In this document: one piece after another, positions 15,040 to 24,858 of the stretch
How positions within the stretch are numbered: position 1 is the first letter of the stretch
Layout: every line of letters begins with the position of its first letter
Assembly: GCF_031583065.1 (NCBI RefSeq)
Contig: NZ_CP134053.1
Coordinates: forward strand, 3,038,001-3,102,000
Reading direction: 5' to 3'
Length of the DNA stretch: 64,000 bases
Source: Streptomyces sp. CGMCC 4.7035
GTDB taxonomy: Bacteria; Actinomycetota; Actinomycetes; Streptomycetales; Streptomycetaceae
Made by a program: the position numbers and the translations under genes
The notes under the pieces: generated by a model
What the model was told of the DNA's origin: nothing
What the model saw: the letters and a program-made list of their open reading frames with translations, nothing else
Databases searched by the model: none

Positions 15040-16923
15040 GCGCAGACCATGATTGCACCGGGTCGCCCGCAGCACCAGCGGCTCTCGAGTCAGGCTGGGG
15101 TTGAGTGCCCTTCTCGTCCAGCCATTCCAGCCCCCACAGCGTCAATTCCCTGGCGGCGGATTCCGGAACGCGTTCGTGGAACTTCCGCCGGGCTTCGGTC
15201 ACCGAGGCCGCGCTCTGTCCCTCCCAGCCTCCGGCGTAGACAGGGGAGTCGTGGGCTGGGCTGCCGGTGAGGGCTTCCCAGATCCACGCTGCGGCGTGGC
15301 GCTGTCGCTGGCGAGTAACGCCCATCCGTACTGGACGGAAGATCGAAAACAGGCTGTCATAAGGGACCTCGAGAAGTTCGGATAGCGCTCTCCGGCGAGC
15401 GGCGTAGTCAATGGCTCCTCGTTTCCGCAATAGATCGGCCAAAGTGCGAATTCCGTTCCAGAAAGCCTGAGAGTCAGGGATTCTCTGGGTAGTTTTTCCC
15501 CAATTTCCCTTGCGGCGCTGTGGGGCGTCTAGCGAGCCTTCGGCTTGGGCCCAAGTCTCTGCCCCGGCCAGGCGAGCGAGCGCGAGGGAGCAGAAGTGCC
15601 TGCCGATGACAGGTGTGGTTCCGGGGAGGTGAATGGCCATGACGTTGCGGTAGTCATCCGCGTCTATCAGATTCGGAATATGTCGGAACTCCCGGGCGAC
15701 GGATGATTCATGGTAACCGCGCCAGCGATTCGGTAATGGTGGGGAACGATCGCCGTCATCATGCGATGCAGTCCCGCCGGGTGCTGGATGCCGCGCAGCG
15801 GGTTGCGGCCGCTGTGCCTGGTTTGCCGTTCTGCGGCCAACCTGCGCGCCCAAGGAGCAAGACGGTGTGCGCCAGCACCCCAGTCGGAGGCGTTCAGGAT
15901 GGGTTCCGTGAGTGCGAGAGCGGCGGCAGCTTCGGACGCGGTGCCCGGCATCGCGCCGGGCCCACCAGGTACCGCGCGAGGGCTCAGTGCGCGCTGTGTG
16001 CGGACGGCGGCGAGTGCGTCCGCGGCGAACCCGGGAAGTTCCGCGAGTTCGTCATCGTGGACGACCAGTCGCGCAGCTGCCGTCAGGTAGCGCAGAGCAT
16101 CGAACCATTCGGCGCCGGAGACAGGCTCGCCTGCCAGCCGGGCCGTACCGCCGTCGGCAATGGCGAGCGCGCGTACTTGCAGATCAACCAACGCATGTGG
16201 GACCGAGAGGGTGGGGATGTCTGTGATCCGCTGGCGGCATACTTCCGGCTGGCTCGCTGCCACCGGGTTCGGCGAGCGCTTTCCGCATTCCTGCGGGTCC
16301 CGTGCGTAATGGGTCCCTGTAGGTAGACCTGTAGGCTTCTTGTTCCCGCCTCCGCGCCGCAATCTGACGCCGCAGGCAGGGCATATGTCGACGAGAAGGC
16401 AGCGATGGACGGGACATACGGCTGCGATACCCAGGCGCCACCACACCGGCCATACCCCACTACCTGAAAGGCAATGTGGGCAGGCCCGGCTATCGTAGGC
16501 CAGGAACCACTCGTGGCGAGTCAGACGAGGCAGGGTTGTTACATCGTTTAGGTCAAGACGTGAAAAATTGAGGGCAGTTCCGTCATATCGAGCGAGTTGC
16601 ATCTGCCGCAGTGTTTGAGGGGTCAGCCCGGTCGTCAGCTGCAGGCCAGCCAGGCTGGCCGGTGTGAGGGTGACGCCGAAGAACAGCGGTCGCCTCATTT
16701 TTCCTGCCGAGTTGAATTCAAGTCCCAGTGCCCGGGCTGCGATACCCGGCGGCACGCCCAATTTAATCGCAGTGCGATCCACCCAGGAGTGGAATGCTTC
16801 GCCTTCCACAGGGGCGGGCACAACGGGAAGGCGGCGGAGCCGCGTCGCGTGAGCTGACAGCTGGGGGTGGACGACGTCCCACCGTCGAGCAGTGGTAGGT
16901 TCCGCCAAGTGCTCGTTGCCCAT
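15035..16923 (-). pseudogene. tniQ: Frameshifted TniQ/TnsD-family targeting gene (distal tniQ)
   Basis: Two overlapping frames together encode one TniQ-like protein of about 630 residues. The N-terminal part (16923 to 15667, 418 residues) has RLPVVPAPVEGEAFHSWVDR and the zinc-ribbon pattern CPHC, CPVHRC, CPACG. The C-terminal part continues from about 15710 to 15035 with HIPNLIDADDY, LPGTTPVIGRHF and RQRQRHAAAWIWEAL. Comparison with the intact paralogue at 20898-22805 shows 32 bases where the paralogue has 33 between matching blocks, so one base is missing near 15690-15712. TniQ proteins select the target site. It lies 2 bases after tnsC and ends inside a TnsB site. A sequencing error is possible. 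Confidence 0.75.
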
Positions 16924-16925
16924 GT

Positions 16926-18038
16926 CTAACTTGCCGCCACCTTCGATCCTACTGCGGCTTTCTGGCGGCGCTGCTGTACGACTTTCCGGTACGTGGCCTG
17001 GGCGTATTCGCTAATCTCGATGCGGTCCATGAGCTTGCGTGTGATCGCTTCCTCCCCGCTCATGACTGCTTCGATTGCGGATTCACGGAACAGATCGGTA
17101 AGGGCGCAGATGCTGCCATCGGTACGATCGTAGAAGTAGGAACAGAGCTTCACGAGTTGGCCGGGCCTGTGCCTGTACAGCACGAGAGTGTCTTCCAGTG
17201 CTTTGACGGTCTCCGCCCATTCGAGCTTTTCCTGAGCAGTTTTGCATCCGAACTTGCGGACCGGGTAGCGAGTGTTTCGTCCTGAGGTTTGGGTGGCCCG
17301 CGAGGCAGCCTGGCCTTCGAGGAACAGTCCGGATTTCTCAAGGTCGACGCCGGTGTAGACGAACGTTGCCGCGGTTTCGTTGGCGATGTACTTCAAGTGA
17401 TCGTTGACCACTCGGCCCTCTTTTGCGGACATGTCCAAGAAGTGCACATCATCAATGATCACGAGCTCCGTGCCGACGTCCGACAGGACGGAGAGCACGT
17501 GGTTGGTGATGTCGGTCTGCGTATCCCGGCCGCGTTGCACCATGCCGAGGTAGTCGGCCAACAGTACCGAGAGGTCCTTGGGCGTGGCCCTGGCCGGAAT
17601 GCTGAGGTAGACGACGGGTGTGTAGTCGATGACCATCCCGTTGGATTCATAGCCGTCCTGAAACCTCTCCGGGTACTTGCGGCGCAGCCGCCTCTCATAA
17701 CGGGCGGCAAACAACTTGACGAGGGTGGACTTGCCGACAGTGGGAGGGCCGTCGAAGACAAGGCCGGCTCTGGCCCCCGCAGCCCGCCGGGCGTTGGCCT
17801 TCATCCTGCGTCCCATCAGGTAGTGCAGACGCTTGACCTGGGAAGTGTCGATGATCGCGAGCGCACTGTGATAGTTGTCGCGATCCTCGTTGAGGTCGTC
17901 CTTGTCGTCGTCCGACAGCTTCAAGTACTCCTCGTACGGCGGCATGACGGGCTGCTCGGGCGCGCGACTATCGCGGTAGCGCCGCCATTCCTCCTTGTTG
18001 CGGGGTTCGGCTAGGCCGGGGTGTCGGAAGGTGCTCAT
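16926..18038 (-). CDS. tnsC: TnsC/TniB-type transposition AAA+ ATPase
   Basis: This 370-residue AAA+ ATPase links the TniQ-marked target to the transposase in Tn7-like systems. Walker A is GPPTVGKST with the lysine at about residue 103. Walker B is ELVIIDDVHF near residue 190. NDHLKYIANETAATFVYTGVDL fits the sensor region. The N-terminus (EEYLKLSDDDKDDLNEDRDNYHSAL) is the TniB-type leader. ATG at 18038 follows GGAG. It is eight bases downstream of tnsB. Confidence 0.88.
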   Translation of the reverse strand: MSTFRHPGLAEPRNKEEWRRYRDSRAPEQPVMPPYEEYLKLSDDDKDDLNEDRDNYHSALAIIDTSQVKRLHYLMGRRMKANARRAAGARAGLVFDGPPTVGKSTLVKLFAARYERRLRRKYPERFQDGYESNGMVIDYTPVVYLSIPARATPKDLSVLLADYLGMVQRGRDTQTDITNHVLSVLSDVGTELVIIDDVHFLDMSAKEGRVVNDHLKYIANETAATFVYTGVDLEKSGLFLEGQAASRATQTSGRNTRYPVRKFGCKTAQEKLEWAETVKALEDTLVLYRHRPGQLVKLCSYFYDRTDGSICALTDLFRESAIEAVMSGEEAITRKLMDRIEISEYAQATYRKVVQQRRQKAAVGSKVAAS

Positions 18039-18046
18039 ACGGGCTC

Positions 18047-20137
18047 CTAGATCGCGTCGGGGTCCCAGACCTCTGCGGCCCTGACCTTGCTCAAGTCGAG
18101 GTCGCCCCATTCGCCGGGCTCTGTTTCCTCGTCCGCAGCGTCGGGCACGGCGGTCAGCGGAGGGTGGCTGTTGACGGGGGCGTCGTCACGCTGCATGTCG
18201 CGGCTCTGTGCCGCACCTCGGTGTTCGTCCCGCGTGTGACGCTTGCGGTCGGCAGCGGTCCAGGTCTCTGGTGCGTCTGTGCGGTTCTGTAGGTCGGTCA
18301 GAGCCTGAGCTACCGCTTCTTGGTCCTCGGGTGCGCGGCCGCGCAGGGTGATGAGCCGTTTCGCCTCCCGCAGCGTGATGTCGGTGAACGGCTGGTGCTC
18401 TCCGAGCGCATGGGTCCAGCGCAGTACGTGCCAGCGGCCATCGGAGGGATCGAGGAAGTAGGCGTGCAACAGGTTCCGCGGGTCGTAGCGGATGGGCCAC
18501 AGTTCGCCGGGGTAGGGAGCCTTGGCCTTCCGGTAGCGGTACAGGATGTCGGCGTTGTACGTCAGGTGGTTCAGCTCAACCCCGTAGGGGTGGATTACGC
18601 GCTTGGCAATCGGCAGCAGCTCGAAGTACACGTTGGCTTCGCGGGGGCAGTCCACGTAGCCAGCCGAGCCGAGCGCCATGGCGTACGCCTCGTTCGGGGA
18701 GACGCGCAGGTCTGGGAAGCCATGCAGGGTGAGCCCGCGATGATGTCTGCGCTGGTAGACGGCGATGACGTACTCCGCGAAGAACTCGGTGAGTTCGTCG
18801 ATGGTCCACCGGGCCTGCTCTTCGGCAGTGCGGCCGCGGTGCGCGACGTTGAAGCCCTTGTAGCCGGCGACGTGTTCGGCGAATTGCTCGCGGATGGTCT
18901 TGAAGAGTCTTTCCACGTGCGGCTTGTCGGTGGGTTTGAGCTTGCGCGCGTCCTGAAGGTCGATCTTCCAGCGGGTGCAGGCGCGCCAGACAACGTCGGA
19001 CTTGTAGGGCTTGCCGTGGTCGTAGAGCAGCGTCTCGGGGTAGATGACCGGCCGAGCGGCGGCCTCGGCCAGGCGCTCGTCCACGGTCAGCAGCCGCTCG
19101 TATGGGACGCGGAGCATCTGGTAGCGCAGGGCATCAGACCAGCCGGGGCGCATCATTTCCGGGGTCATGACGTCGGCCAGCAACAGGCCGATGTCGATGG
19201 CCTTGGTCCCCTCGGGCGTGAGCCGCCAAGCCAGGAGGGAACGGGTGGCCACGTCGAGAGCGACAGTGAGTTCCACGCGGATCGTGCTCGTGGTACCGGG
19301 GTCGAAGGCGAGGACGTCGAGCGGGGTGGTGTCGAGCATGACCACCTCGCCGGGGCGGGTGGCGATGACGTTGCCGAAGGGCCGGTCGGGCTGGTTCGCG
19401 GCCGAGGACCGCTGGTAGGCCGGGGCAGAGGGGCTGATGTCCAGCAAGTGGGCCACCGCGCGTCGGAAGATGTCCCGGCTCGGCAGCGGAACGGCACCGG
19501 CGCCGTGGTCGGCATCGAGACGGTTCTGAGTACGCCGGTAGAAGCGGTAGCCGATGGTCGCGGAGCTGTCAGCGCGTTCGGCGGCCGCCTGATCACGAAT
19601 GGCCTGGACCACACGTGGATCGAGGTTCCTCAAGGGGTTTGACACGCGGGCCTTGCGCTTGTCCACGAGCCCCCACAGACCGTTCTCCGCGCGCCGCGCC
19701 CACAGCTTCCACATCCACCGTTCCGTCACGCCCAGCTCCTGTGCCTTGGCCTGAACACGGACGACTTGGGGGAGCGCAGGATCGTATTGCGGGCGAGGCT
19801 CGCCCGCGGCCGCGCTGAGCGGGTCGCCGGAGCTGTAGCCCGTCATGGCCTCGAGTAGATGGGCCTCTAGTTTCAGCGCAGAGTCCTTCACAGCTTTGTC
19901 CAGGCTTGCCAGGACGCCGGCTGGATCGGGGTGGGCATCGGGTTCCATCAGTGCCGTGGGCGGCGGTTCGACCGCCGCACGGAAGCTGCTGTCGGCGAGC
20001 AGGACCGACAGCATGATGGTCTGCGTGCGGCCGTTCTCCGAGCGCAGGCGCACGGTTGCACCGTCGAGCCCCGCGACCTGGTGCCGTTCCTCCTCGAACT
20101 CGATCCAGTCGGTGACGGCGAGCCGATGGCTGCTCAT
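18047..20137 (-). CDS. tnsB: TnsB-type DDE transposase
   Basis: This 696-residue protein is the strand-transfer transposase of the element, with an rve integrase core and a Mu-type C-terminal domain. The catalytic triad reads D269 (VVMLDTTPLD), D373 (LLYDHGKPY) and E409 (KPHVERLFKTIRE), with 35 residues between the last two. The N-terminal half holds helix-turn-helix segments for binding the ends (AKAQELGVTERWMWKLWARR). It starts at ATG 20137, overlapping the tnsA stop (ATGA). All catalytic residues are intact. Confidence 0.92.
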   Translation of the reverse strand: MSSHRLAVTDWIEFEEERHQVAGLDGATVRLRSENGRTQTIMLSVLLADSSFRAAVEPPPTALMEPDAHPDPAGVLASLDKAVKDSALKLEAHLLEAMTGYSSGDPLSAAAGEPRPQYDPALPQVVRVQAKAQELGVTERWMWKLWARRAENGLWGLVDKRKARVSNPLRNLDPRVVQAIRDQAAAERADSSATIGYRFYRRTQNRLDADHGAGAVPLPSRDIFRRAVAHLLDISPSAPAYQRSSAANQPDRPFGNVIATRPGEVVMLDTTPLDVLAFDPGTTSTIRVELTVALDVATRSLLAWRLTPEGTKAIDIGLLLADVMTPEMMRPGWSDALRYQMLRVPYERLLTVDERLAEAAARPVIYPETLLYDHGKPYKSDVVWRACTRWKIDLQDARKLKPTDKPHVERLFKTIREQFAEHVAGYKGFNVAHRGRTAEEQARWTIDELTEFFAEYVIAVYQRRHHRGLTLHGFPDLRVSPNEAYAMALGSAGYVDCPREANVYFELLPIAKRVIHPYGVELNHLTYNADILYRYRKAKAPYPGELWPIRYDPRNLLHAYFLDPSDGRWHVLRWTHALGEHQPFTDITLREAKRLITLRGRAPEDQEAVAQALTDLQNRTDAPETWTAADRKRHTRDEHRGAAQSRDMQRDDAPVNSHPPLTAVPDAADEETEPGEWGDLDLSKVRAAEVWDPDAI

Positions 20138-20901
20138 GCGGCACTCCGTGGGTCTGCGGCTCGCACATGGGTGTGATCGCGCAGAGGACGGGTCTCGTCG
20201 AAGGCAAGCTGGTGGTGCCACATGAGGTGGTAAGTCACGGATCGCGCGAGTTCGGGGACAGGCTGGAAGCTCACCAAGTCACCAATGGGCACGGATCTTT
20301 GGGCGAGCATCAGCAGGCGATCGACGAGAGCCTTCCCAGCTAGCAGGGGCCGGCGGTAGCCGGCGAGCCAGGAAACGTTGGCCCAGCGCAGCGCATCGGG
20401 TTCGCCCACCATGGTGTAGTCCCAGCCGATCCGCTGGCATAGCTCGGCCGTCCGACGGGCCTGGCAGATAACGGCGGGCACTGTCATACGCCCGTCTTCC
20501 TTGACGTCCAGCAGCAGCACCGAGCCGTCGCGCCGACGAGCGAAAAGATCTGGGGTGTGTCGCCAGGCGCCGTCGGAATCGTGGCTGTCAATGGTGAACG
20601 GCTGGGCGCTGAATGAAACCACCTCAGGGTCGAAGTCGAGCAGCTTCATCCACTTCGATTCCAGGTACGACTCGTAGTCGATCATCCGGTCGGTCGTAGC
20701 GGACCAGTAGTGGCCGGGGGTGTGGTGCTGTCCTGCGTGAGAAGGGATCTCGCGGGCGGGGAGTGCGTTCTCAAAGGCGACTGCGGCAGCCAGGGAGGCA
20801 GGGATGATGCGTTCCGTCCCGCAGGGCTCGTAGTACTGGAGGAAAGTTCGGTCGCGAGCGGCGCGCACCGGTCGAAGCGTGCGTGTTCGCGGTGGGCTCA
20901 T
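20134..20901 (-). CDS. tnsA: TnsA-type endonuclease
   Basis: This 255-residue protein is the TnsA-like nuclease that cuts the non-transferred strand so that the element moves by cut-and-paste. The nuclease core contains YESYLESKWMKLLDFDPEVVSFSAQPFTI, the acidic residue D118 in RHTPDLF, and LLLDVKE with K134, matching the E-D-xK layout. A C-terminal winged-helix-like segment follows. Both ends overlap neighbours by 4 bases, so tniQ, tnsA and tnsB are probably translated together. Confidence 0.87.
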   Translation of the reverse strand: MSPPRTRTLRPVRAARDRTFLQYYEPCGTERIIPASLAAAVAFENALPAREIPSHAGQHHTPGHYWSATTDRMIDYESYLESKWMKLLDFDPEVVSFSAQPFTIDSHDSDGAWRHTPDLFARRRDGSVLLLDVKEDGRMTVPAVICQARRTAELCQRIGWDYTMVGEPDALRWANVSWLAGYRRPLLAGKALVDRLLMLAQRSVPIGDLVSFQPVPELARSVTYHLMWHHQLAFDETRPLRDHTHVRAADPRSAA

Positions 20902-22805
20902 GAGATCCCTTTCCCGGAAAGGTGGGCAGTCCCCCAGTCAGCGAGGGAAGTTGCGGCCGGCGTAGGCAGACGGGTCTGGAAGCGCCACCAACCCACGCGT
21001 ATCGATTGCGCCGTGGCATTGCCCCACTCCTGCCTGTAGGCGGGCGCCTCGTGCGGATCACCATTGGTGAAGCGCTGCCAGATCCACGCCGCAGCGTGGC
21101 GCCGTCGCTGAGGAGTGACGGACATCCCAAGAGGACGGAAGACGGGCGTGAGAGCGCCGTCGGGGAGCTCACACAGGTCTGCAAGAGCAGCTCTGCGGGC
21201 GGCATAATCGACCGGCCCGCGTTCCTGAAGACGCTCCCCTACGAGCGTCACCGACTCCCAGAACGCGTCCGCGTCGGAGATTCGCCGGACAACCTTGGTG
21301 GCGGCACGTATGGCCTTGCCGCTGTCCATGCCTAATACCTCAGCGGCGCGCGGCCAACTGGACGCGCCCGCCAGGCGAGCGAGCGCCAGAGCGGTGAACC
21401 GCCTTCCCCACAAGGGACTGGTTCCGGGCAGATACGCGGCAACCAGCTCGCTGTAGTCCGCAGCATCAGCGAGATGCGGAACGTGGCAGGGGCTGATCCC
21501 CACTGGTCTGACGGCTGCGAGGGCGCCGACAACACGTGAGGAACGAGGAGCAACGGCAGCCATCATTTCGTTGATGACAGCCGGGCGGCGCATCTTGCGA
21601 AGCCGGTCTCCGACACCGGCGGCCCGTTGCAGGTCCGCCAGGCGCCGGGCCCAAGGAGCCAGTACTCGTGCACCGCTCTCGAAGTTCGGGGCGTCAAGGA
21701 CCGCGGAGGCAAGCGCCAAATAGGCCATGGCATGGGCGGCCGTTGGAGGCATGGCTCCGAGGTGGCTCGCGCTACCGCTGCGTATGGCCTGGCGCCGCCG
21801 ACGGTCTTCTGCCACCGCTTCGGCCATGAAGCCCGGGCACACGGAGACGTCGGTCTCATCAGCGGCGAGACGGGCCATTGCCGTCAGCAGTCGAAGAGAA
21901 GCAAACCATTCGCTCGGGGAGACTGACGTACCTGCCACGGACCCTTCGGCTCCGTCTGCGATGGCGAGTGCCTGCCGCTGGAGAGCAGCTAAGGAGTCGT
22001 TCACGGCTACTGTCGGCATGTCCTTGTACTGCTGCGGGCACAGTCCGCCGCGGCGGCCACCACGGGCTGACGGCCCACCAGGCGGACGATTGCCGCATTC
22101 ACCGGGACCAGGCAGCGGAGGCCTCGAGAGCAGGCCACGTTGGTTGCTGTGGTTGCCGCGCCTGAGTGGGATGCCGCACGTGGGGCAGACGTCGATCAGC
22201 AGGCAACGGTGGACGGGGCATACCGCCGCGATCCCAAGACGCCACCACAGAGGCCATTCCGGTCTCTCTGCGAGGCAGTACGGGCAGGCCCGACTTGACG
22301 TCGTCAACATCCATTCACGAAGAGCGACAAGCCGCATCGACGTCCGGTCGCTCGGCTCCAGGCCCGCGAGGTCGAGTGCGGTTCCGTCGTACCGGGCGAG
22401 CTGCATGTCCTGAAGTGTTCGCACTGGCAACCCTGTCGCATCGCGCAAGCCGCTGAGGCTCTTAGGGGTGAGAATGACTCCGAAAAACACGGGCCGGGTG
22501 ATTGCCGCGCCTTCGGCACACTCCAACCCCAGTGCGTGGGCAGCCCGGCCGGGAGAAACGCTCAGCGTGCCCGCAACACGATCTACCCAGGAGGAGAAAG
22601 CCTCGCCGCTAACCGGCTTCGGGACGACAGGAAGCCGGCGGGCACGGGGTACGACAACAGGACTTTGCGCAGGTACTTGTGTGATCGTGCGTCTCGCAAG
22701 CACGTGCGCTGCCGCCAATGCCGCCCCTCCCACTTGCGCGTCCGTCTCAGGCTCTTTCGGCGTCCTCTCCTGACGAACGCGTGAACGTCGGCCCCAGTAG
22801 GTCAC
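20898..22805 (-). CDS. tniQ: TniQ/TnsD-family target-site selector (proximal, intact)
   Basis: This 635-residue TniQ-family protein is likely to recognise the target DNA and recruit TnsC. The N-terminal TniQ domain has RRLPVVPKPVSGEAFSSWVDR and the zinc-binding pairs CPYC, CPVHRC and CPTCG. The long C-terminal part (LPGTSPLWGRRFTALALARLAG, PQRRRHAAAWIWQRF) is shared with the distal frameshifted paralogue. It begins with GTG at 22805; the first 50 residues are poorly supported, so the true start may be later. It heads the transposition operon. Confidence 0.85.
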   Translation of the reverse strand: MTYWGRRSRVRQERTPKEPETDAQVGGAALAAAHVLARRTITQVPAQSPVVVPRARRLPVVPKPVSGEAFSSWVDRVAGTLSVSPGRAAHALGLECAEGAAITRPVFFGVILTPKSLSGLRDATGLPVRTLQDMQLARYDGTALDLAGLEPSDRTSMRLVALREWMLTTSSRACPYCLAERPEWPLWWRLGIAAVCPVHRCLLIDVCPTCGIPLRRGNHSNQRGLLSRPPLPGPGECGNRPPGGPSARGGRRGGLCPQQYKDMPTVAVNDSLAALQRQALAIADGAEGSVAGTSVSPSEWFASLRLLTAMARLAADETDVSVCPGFMAEAVAEDRRRRQAIRSGSASHLGAMPPTAAHAMAYLALASAVLDAPNFESGARVLAPWARRLADLQRAAGVGDRLRKMRRPAVINEMMAAVAPRSSRVVGALAAVRPVGISPCHVPHLADAADYSELVAAYLPGTSPLWGRRFTALALARLAGASSWPRAAEVLGMDSGKAIRAATKVVRRISDADAFWESVTLVGERLQERGPVDYAARRAALADLCELPDGALTPVFRPLGMSVTPQRRRHAAAWIWQRFTNGDPHEAPAYRQEWGNATAQSIRVGWWRFQTRLPTPAATSLADWGTAHLSGKGIS

Positions 22806-23010
22806 TTGACGTTATTCATTCCCCGATGTTCACGGCGAGAACGCGTCTGAGGTGTTGGCCTCGCACGCGGTGGCCGTCGCTCTTGAGGGAGATCATTCGG
22901 TGTGGCGGACGAGGCGGTCAACCAACGCGGTCCGAGACGCGGCTTGTCAGTGGGCGCTGAGAGAATCAGATCATGTCGAGTGACGTATTTGGGTTCCATG
23001 TACCTCGTGT

Positions 23011-23208
23011 GTGCAGAGTCTCTACCGGACCGTGCTTGCAGAGGGGCAGTGCCAAGATCTGGTCCGATTCCTCAACAAGGAACTGTTGCTCACGCAGTGG
23101 CCCGTACTGAGAAGGATGGGTAGCCGACACCTTCGCCAGGTTTGGGAGGAGGCGTTCCCCGTGCTCGCGCAGCCAGCTGTGATCGCTGAGCGAGATCAAC
23201 CGACTTGA
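23011..23208 (+). CDS. Small ORF, possible C-terminal remnant
   Basis: An open frame of 65 residues contains LAEGQCQDLVRFLNKELLLTQWPVLRRMGSRHLRQVWEEAFPVLA, which looks protein-like. It has no clear start, and it resembles C-termini of Streptomyces proteins whose names I cannot recall. Its end overlaps the convergent gene by 13 bases. The 200 bases before it, up to the tniQ start, show nothing recognisable. Confidence 0.3.
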   Translation: MQSLYRTVLAEGQCQDLVRFLNKELLLTQWPVLRRMGSRHLRQVWEEAFPVLAQPAVIAERDQPT

Positions 23209-24272
23209 GCTGGTCGGCGGTCAGCTGGGCCAGGGTGGTTGGGGGTGTCTTCGTTGGAGGAATGTGGATGGAGCCCTTTCGGGCCGAGCTTCCACGACAG
23301 CTCTCCTGCATCCCGTGCTGCTTGCCAGGTCGCGAGAACCCCTGCGATCACCAACTGCTCCAGTAGCGAGGGAAGAGCGGCCGCAGGCACCCCGCACTCA
23401 CGCGCTACATGGTCCGTCTCCGCGACTCCGTGATCACTTCCGAGGGCGGTGCGGACGATGAAGGACAGGGCGGCAAGTCGTAGGAGCGGGCTGGAGGTAC
23501 GAGCAGGGTGGGTGCCGCGCAATGCCCAGTCGGCGGCGCGCAGCCGGTCAGGCCGAGCCGGATGCTGAGTGAGCAGACCCGCGTCGAGCATCTGGACGGC
23601 AATTGCGTGGTCGGGTGGGAGTGGACGAAGCAGCCCCGCTTCGATGAGCTCACGCCACGAATCCGTGGCAGGTTCGAGGCGAAGGCTGCGCACCACGCCG
23701 TGGGGCAGCCGGACTTGAGCCGAGTTGTTCATGCGTAGTGCGCACTGAAGGGCGAGCATGCGGGCGCCAGCTCCTGTCTTTTCGGGCAGCACCGCGGCGA
23801 GATAGTTGAGGATCTCGCGCACTCGGGTCTGGCTGTCTGGTCCTCTCGTGCGTCGTCTGCGTCGAGCGCGCGTCTGCCCGGAAGGTGTGGCTGCGGCCAG
23901 GGTTGTTTCGGGGACGACGGCGGCCTGGGATGTGGCCGCCGCGCACGCGGTGCAGGTGTCGGAGAGGCGCCAGCGGCGTCCTCCTCGTTCTCGGACGAGG
24001 AGGAGTCGGATCGGGCCGTTGCACCCGCGGTGGCGGGGGTGCTGTCGACAACCCCGTTCGTGGCACTGGCAGGTCCGCAGGTGCGCGGGGAGAAGATCTT
24101 GACGTGCGTGCGCGGCCAGGTGGGCCAAGAGCTCGGTTCGAGCGGCGGTGCCGACGAGCGGTCGCCCGCTGTGCGTGCACTGCTGGCATACGAGTACGGG
24201 TCCGCCGGGCTGCGGGCGCAGTTCGACCGTCCAGGTGCGCCGGACTCCCGGGCGTACGGAGCAGTGCCTCAT
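23196..24272 (-). CDS. Unknown Cys-rich, winged-helix-like protein
   Basis: This ~358-residue protein is not recognised. The N-terminal 140 residues hold paired Cys/His groups (CQQCTHSG, CQCHERGCRQHPRHRGC, CTACAAA) that could bind zinc. The C-terminal third (RLAALSFIVRTALGSDHGVAETDHVARECGVPAAALPSLLEQLVIAGVL) looks like a winged helix. A DNA-binding role fits both ends but is inference. ATG at 24272 was chosen for GGGAGGA upstream; the frame is open to 24335. It is divergent from an XRE regulator across three operator-like repeats. Confidence 0.5.
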   Translation of the reverse strand: MRHCSVRPGVRRTWTVELRPQPGGPVLVCQQCTHSGRPLVGTAARTELLAHLAAHARQDLLPAHLRTCQCHERGCRQHPRHRGCNGPIRLLLVRERGGRRWRLSDTCTACAAATSQAAVVPETTLAAATPSGQTRARRRRRTRGPDSQTRVREILNYLAAVLPEKTGAGARMLALQCALRMNNSAQVRLPHGVVRSLRLEPATDSWRELIEAGLLRPLPPDHAIAVQMLDAGLLTQHPARPDRLRAADWALRGTHPARTSSPLLRLAALSFIVRTALGSDHGVAETDHVARECGVPAAALPSLLEQLVIAGVLATWQAARDAGELSWKLGPKGLHPHSSNEDTPNHPGPADRRPAQVG

Positions 24273-24340
24273 GGCGCGAGTCTTCCTCCCGTCGTTCATT
24301 GCGCCGGCCCTCTGCCGGACTGGAGTCGGGCGCACACGCT

Positions 24341-24423
24341 AGTGCAGACCTCTGCCCTTCGCCCCAACGTTGACGGGCGGAAATAGGGCAGAGGTCTGCA
24401 CTGACAGGGCAGGTGTCTGCACC
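24341..24423. promoter_or_regulatory. Three 17-bp operator-like repeats
   Basis: AGTGCAGACCTCTGCCC (24341-24357) is perfectly complementary to the copy at 24386-24402. A third, imperfect copy (GGGCAGGTGTCTGCACC) is at 24407-24423. They fill the space between the divergent genes at 24272 and 24437. This is the expected layout for autoregulation by the adjacent XRE protein, which is inference. Confidence 0.65.
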
Positions 24424-24436
24424 TTCCGATGGTTGG

Positions 24437-24700
24437 GTGACGATCTTCCCGCCTGACCCGGATTTCGAGGCTCTGCGTCTGGAGCTGGCCCGGCTGCGTG
24501 CGGTGCGGGGATGGACCTACGACGAGCTTGCCGCCCGCAGTGGCCTGGCCAGAAGGACCCTCATTGAGATCGAGCAGGGTCGCACGATCGGCACCCTCAA
24601 GTCATGGCACGCCCTCGCCCACGCCCTGGGCACCCCGCTCGATCAACTCTTCGGCGCCCTCTGCCGCGGGCATGAACCCCCGCAGTCGATGAACGGCTGA
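24437..24700 (+). CDS. XRE-family helix-turn-helix regulator
   Basis: This 87-residue protein is almost a single HTH_XRE domain: LRAVRGWTYDELAARSGLARRTLIEIEQGRTIGTLKSWHALAHALGTPLDQLF. It is likely to bind the three repeats immediately upstream. I chose GTG at 24437 because the open frame upstream runs through the third repeat and the conserved part starts here with TIFPPDPDFEALR. Confidence 0.8.
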   Translation: MTIFPPDPDFEALRLELARLRAVRGWTYDELAARSGLARRTLIEIEQGRTIGTLKSWHALAHALGTPLDQLFGALCRGHEPPQSMNG

Positions 24701-24858
24701 CGAGCTGTCCGGGCGTGTCGAGTAATCAGCCGATCGAGCAGATCGATGCGAACACCTGAGCGCTAGGTCGAACGCGCGTTGTCCTAGATGGGGCTGATCG
24801 GTGGACGTCTACGGCCCGGACGTCGCTCTACAGCGTGTGGGCTGGCACCTTCGCGCCC

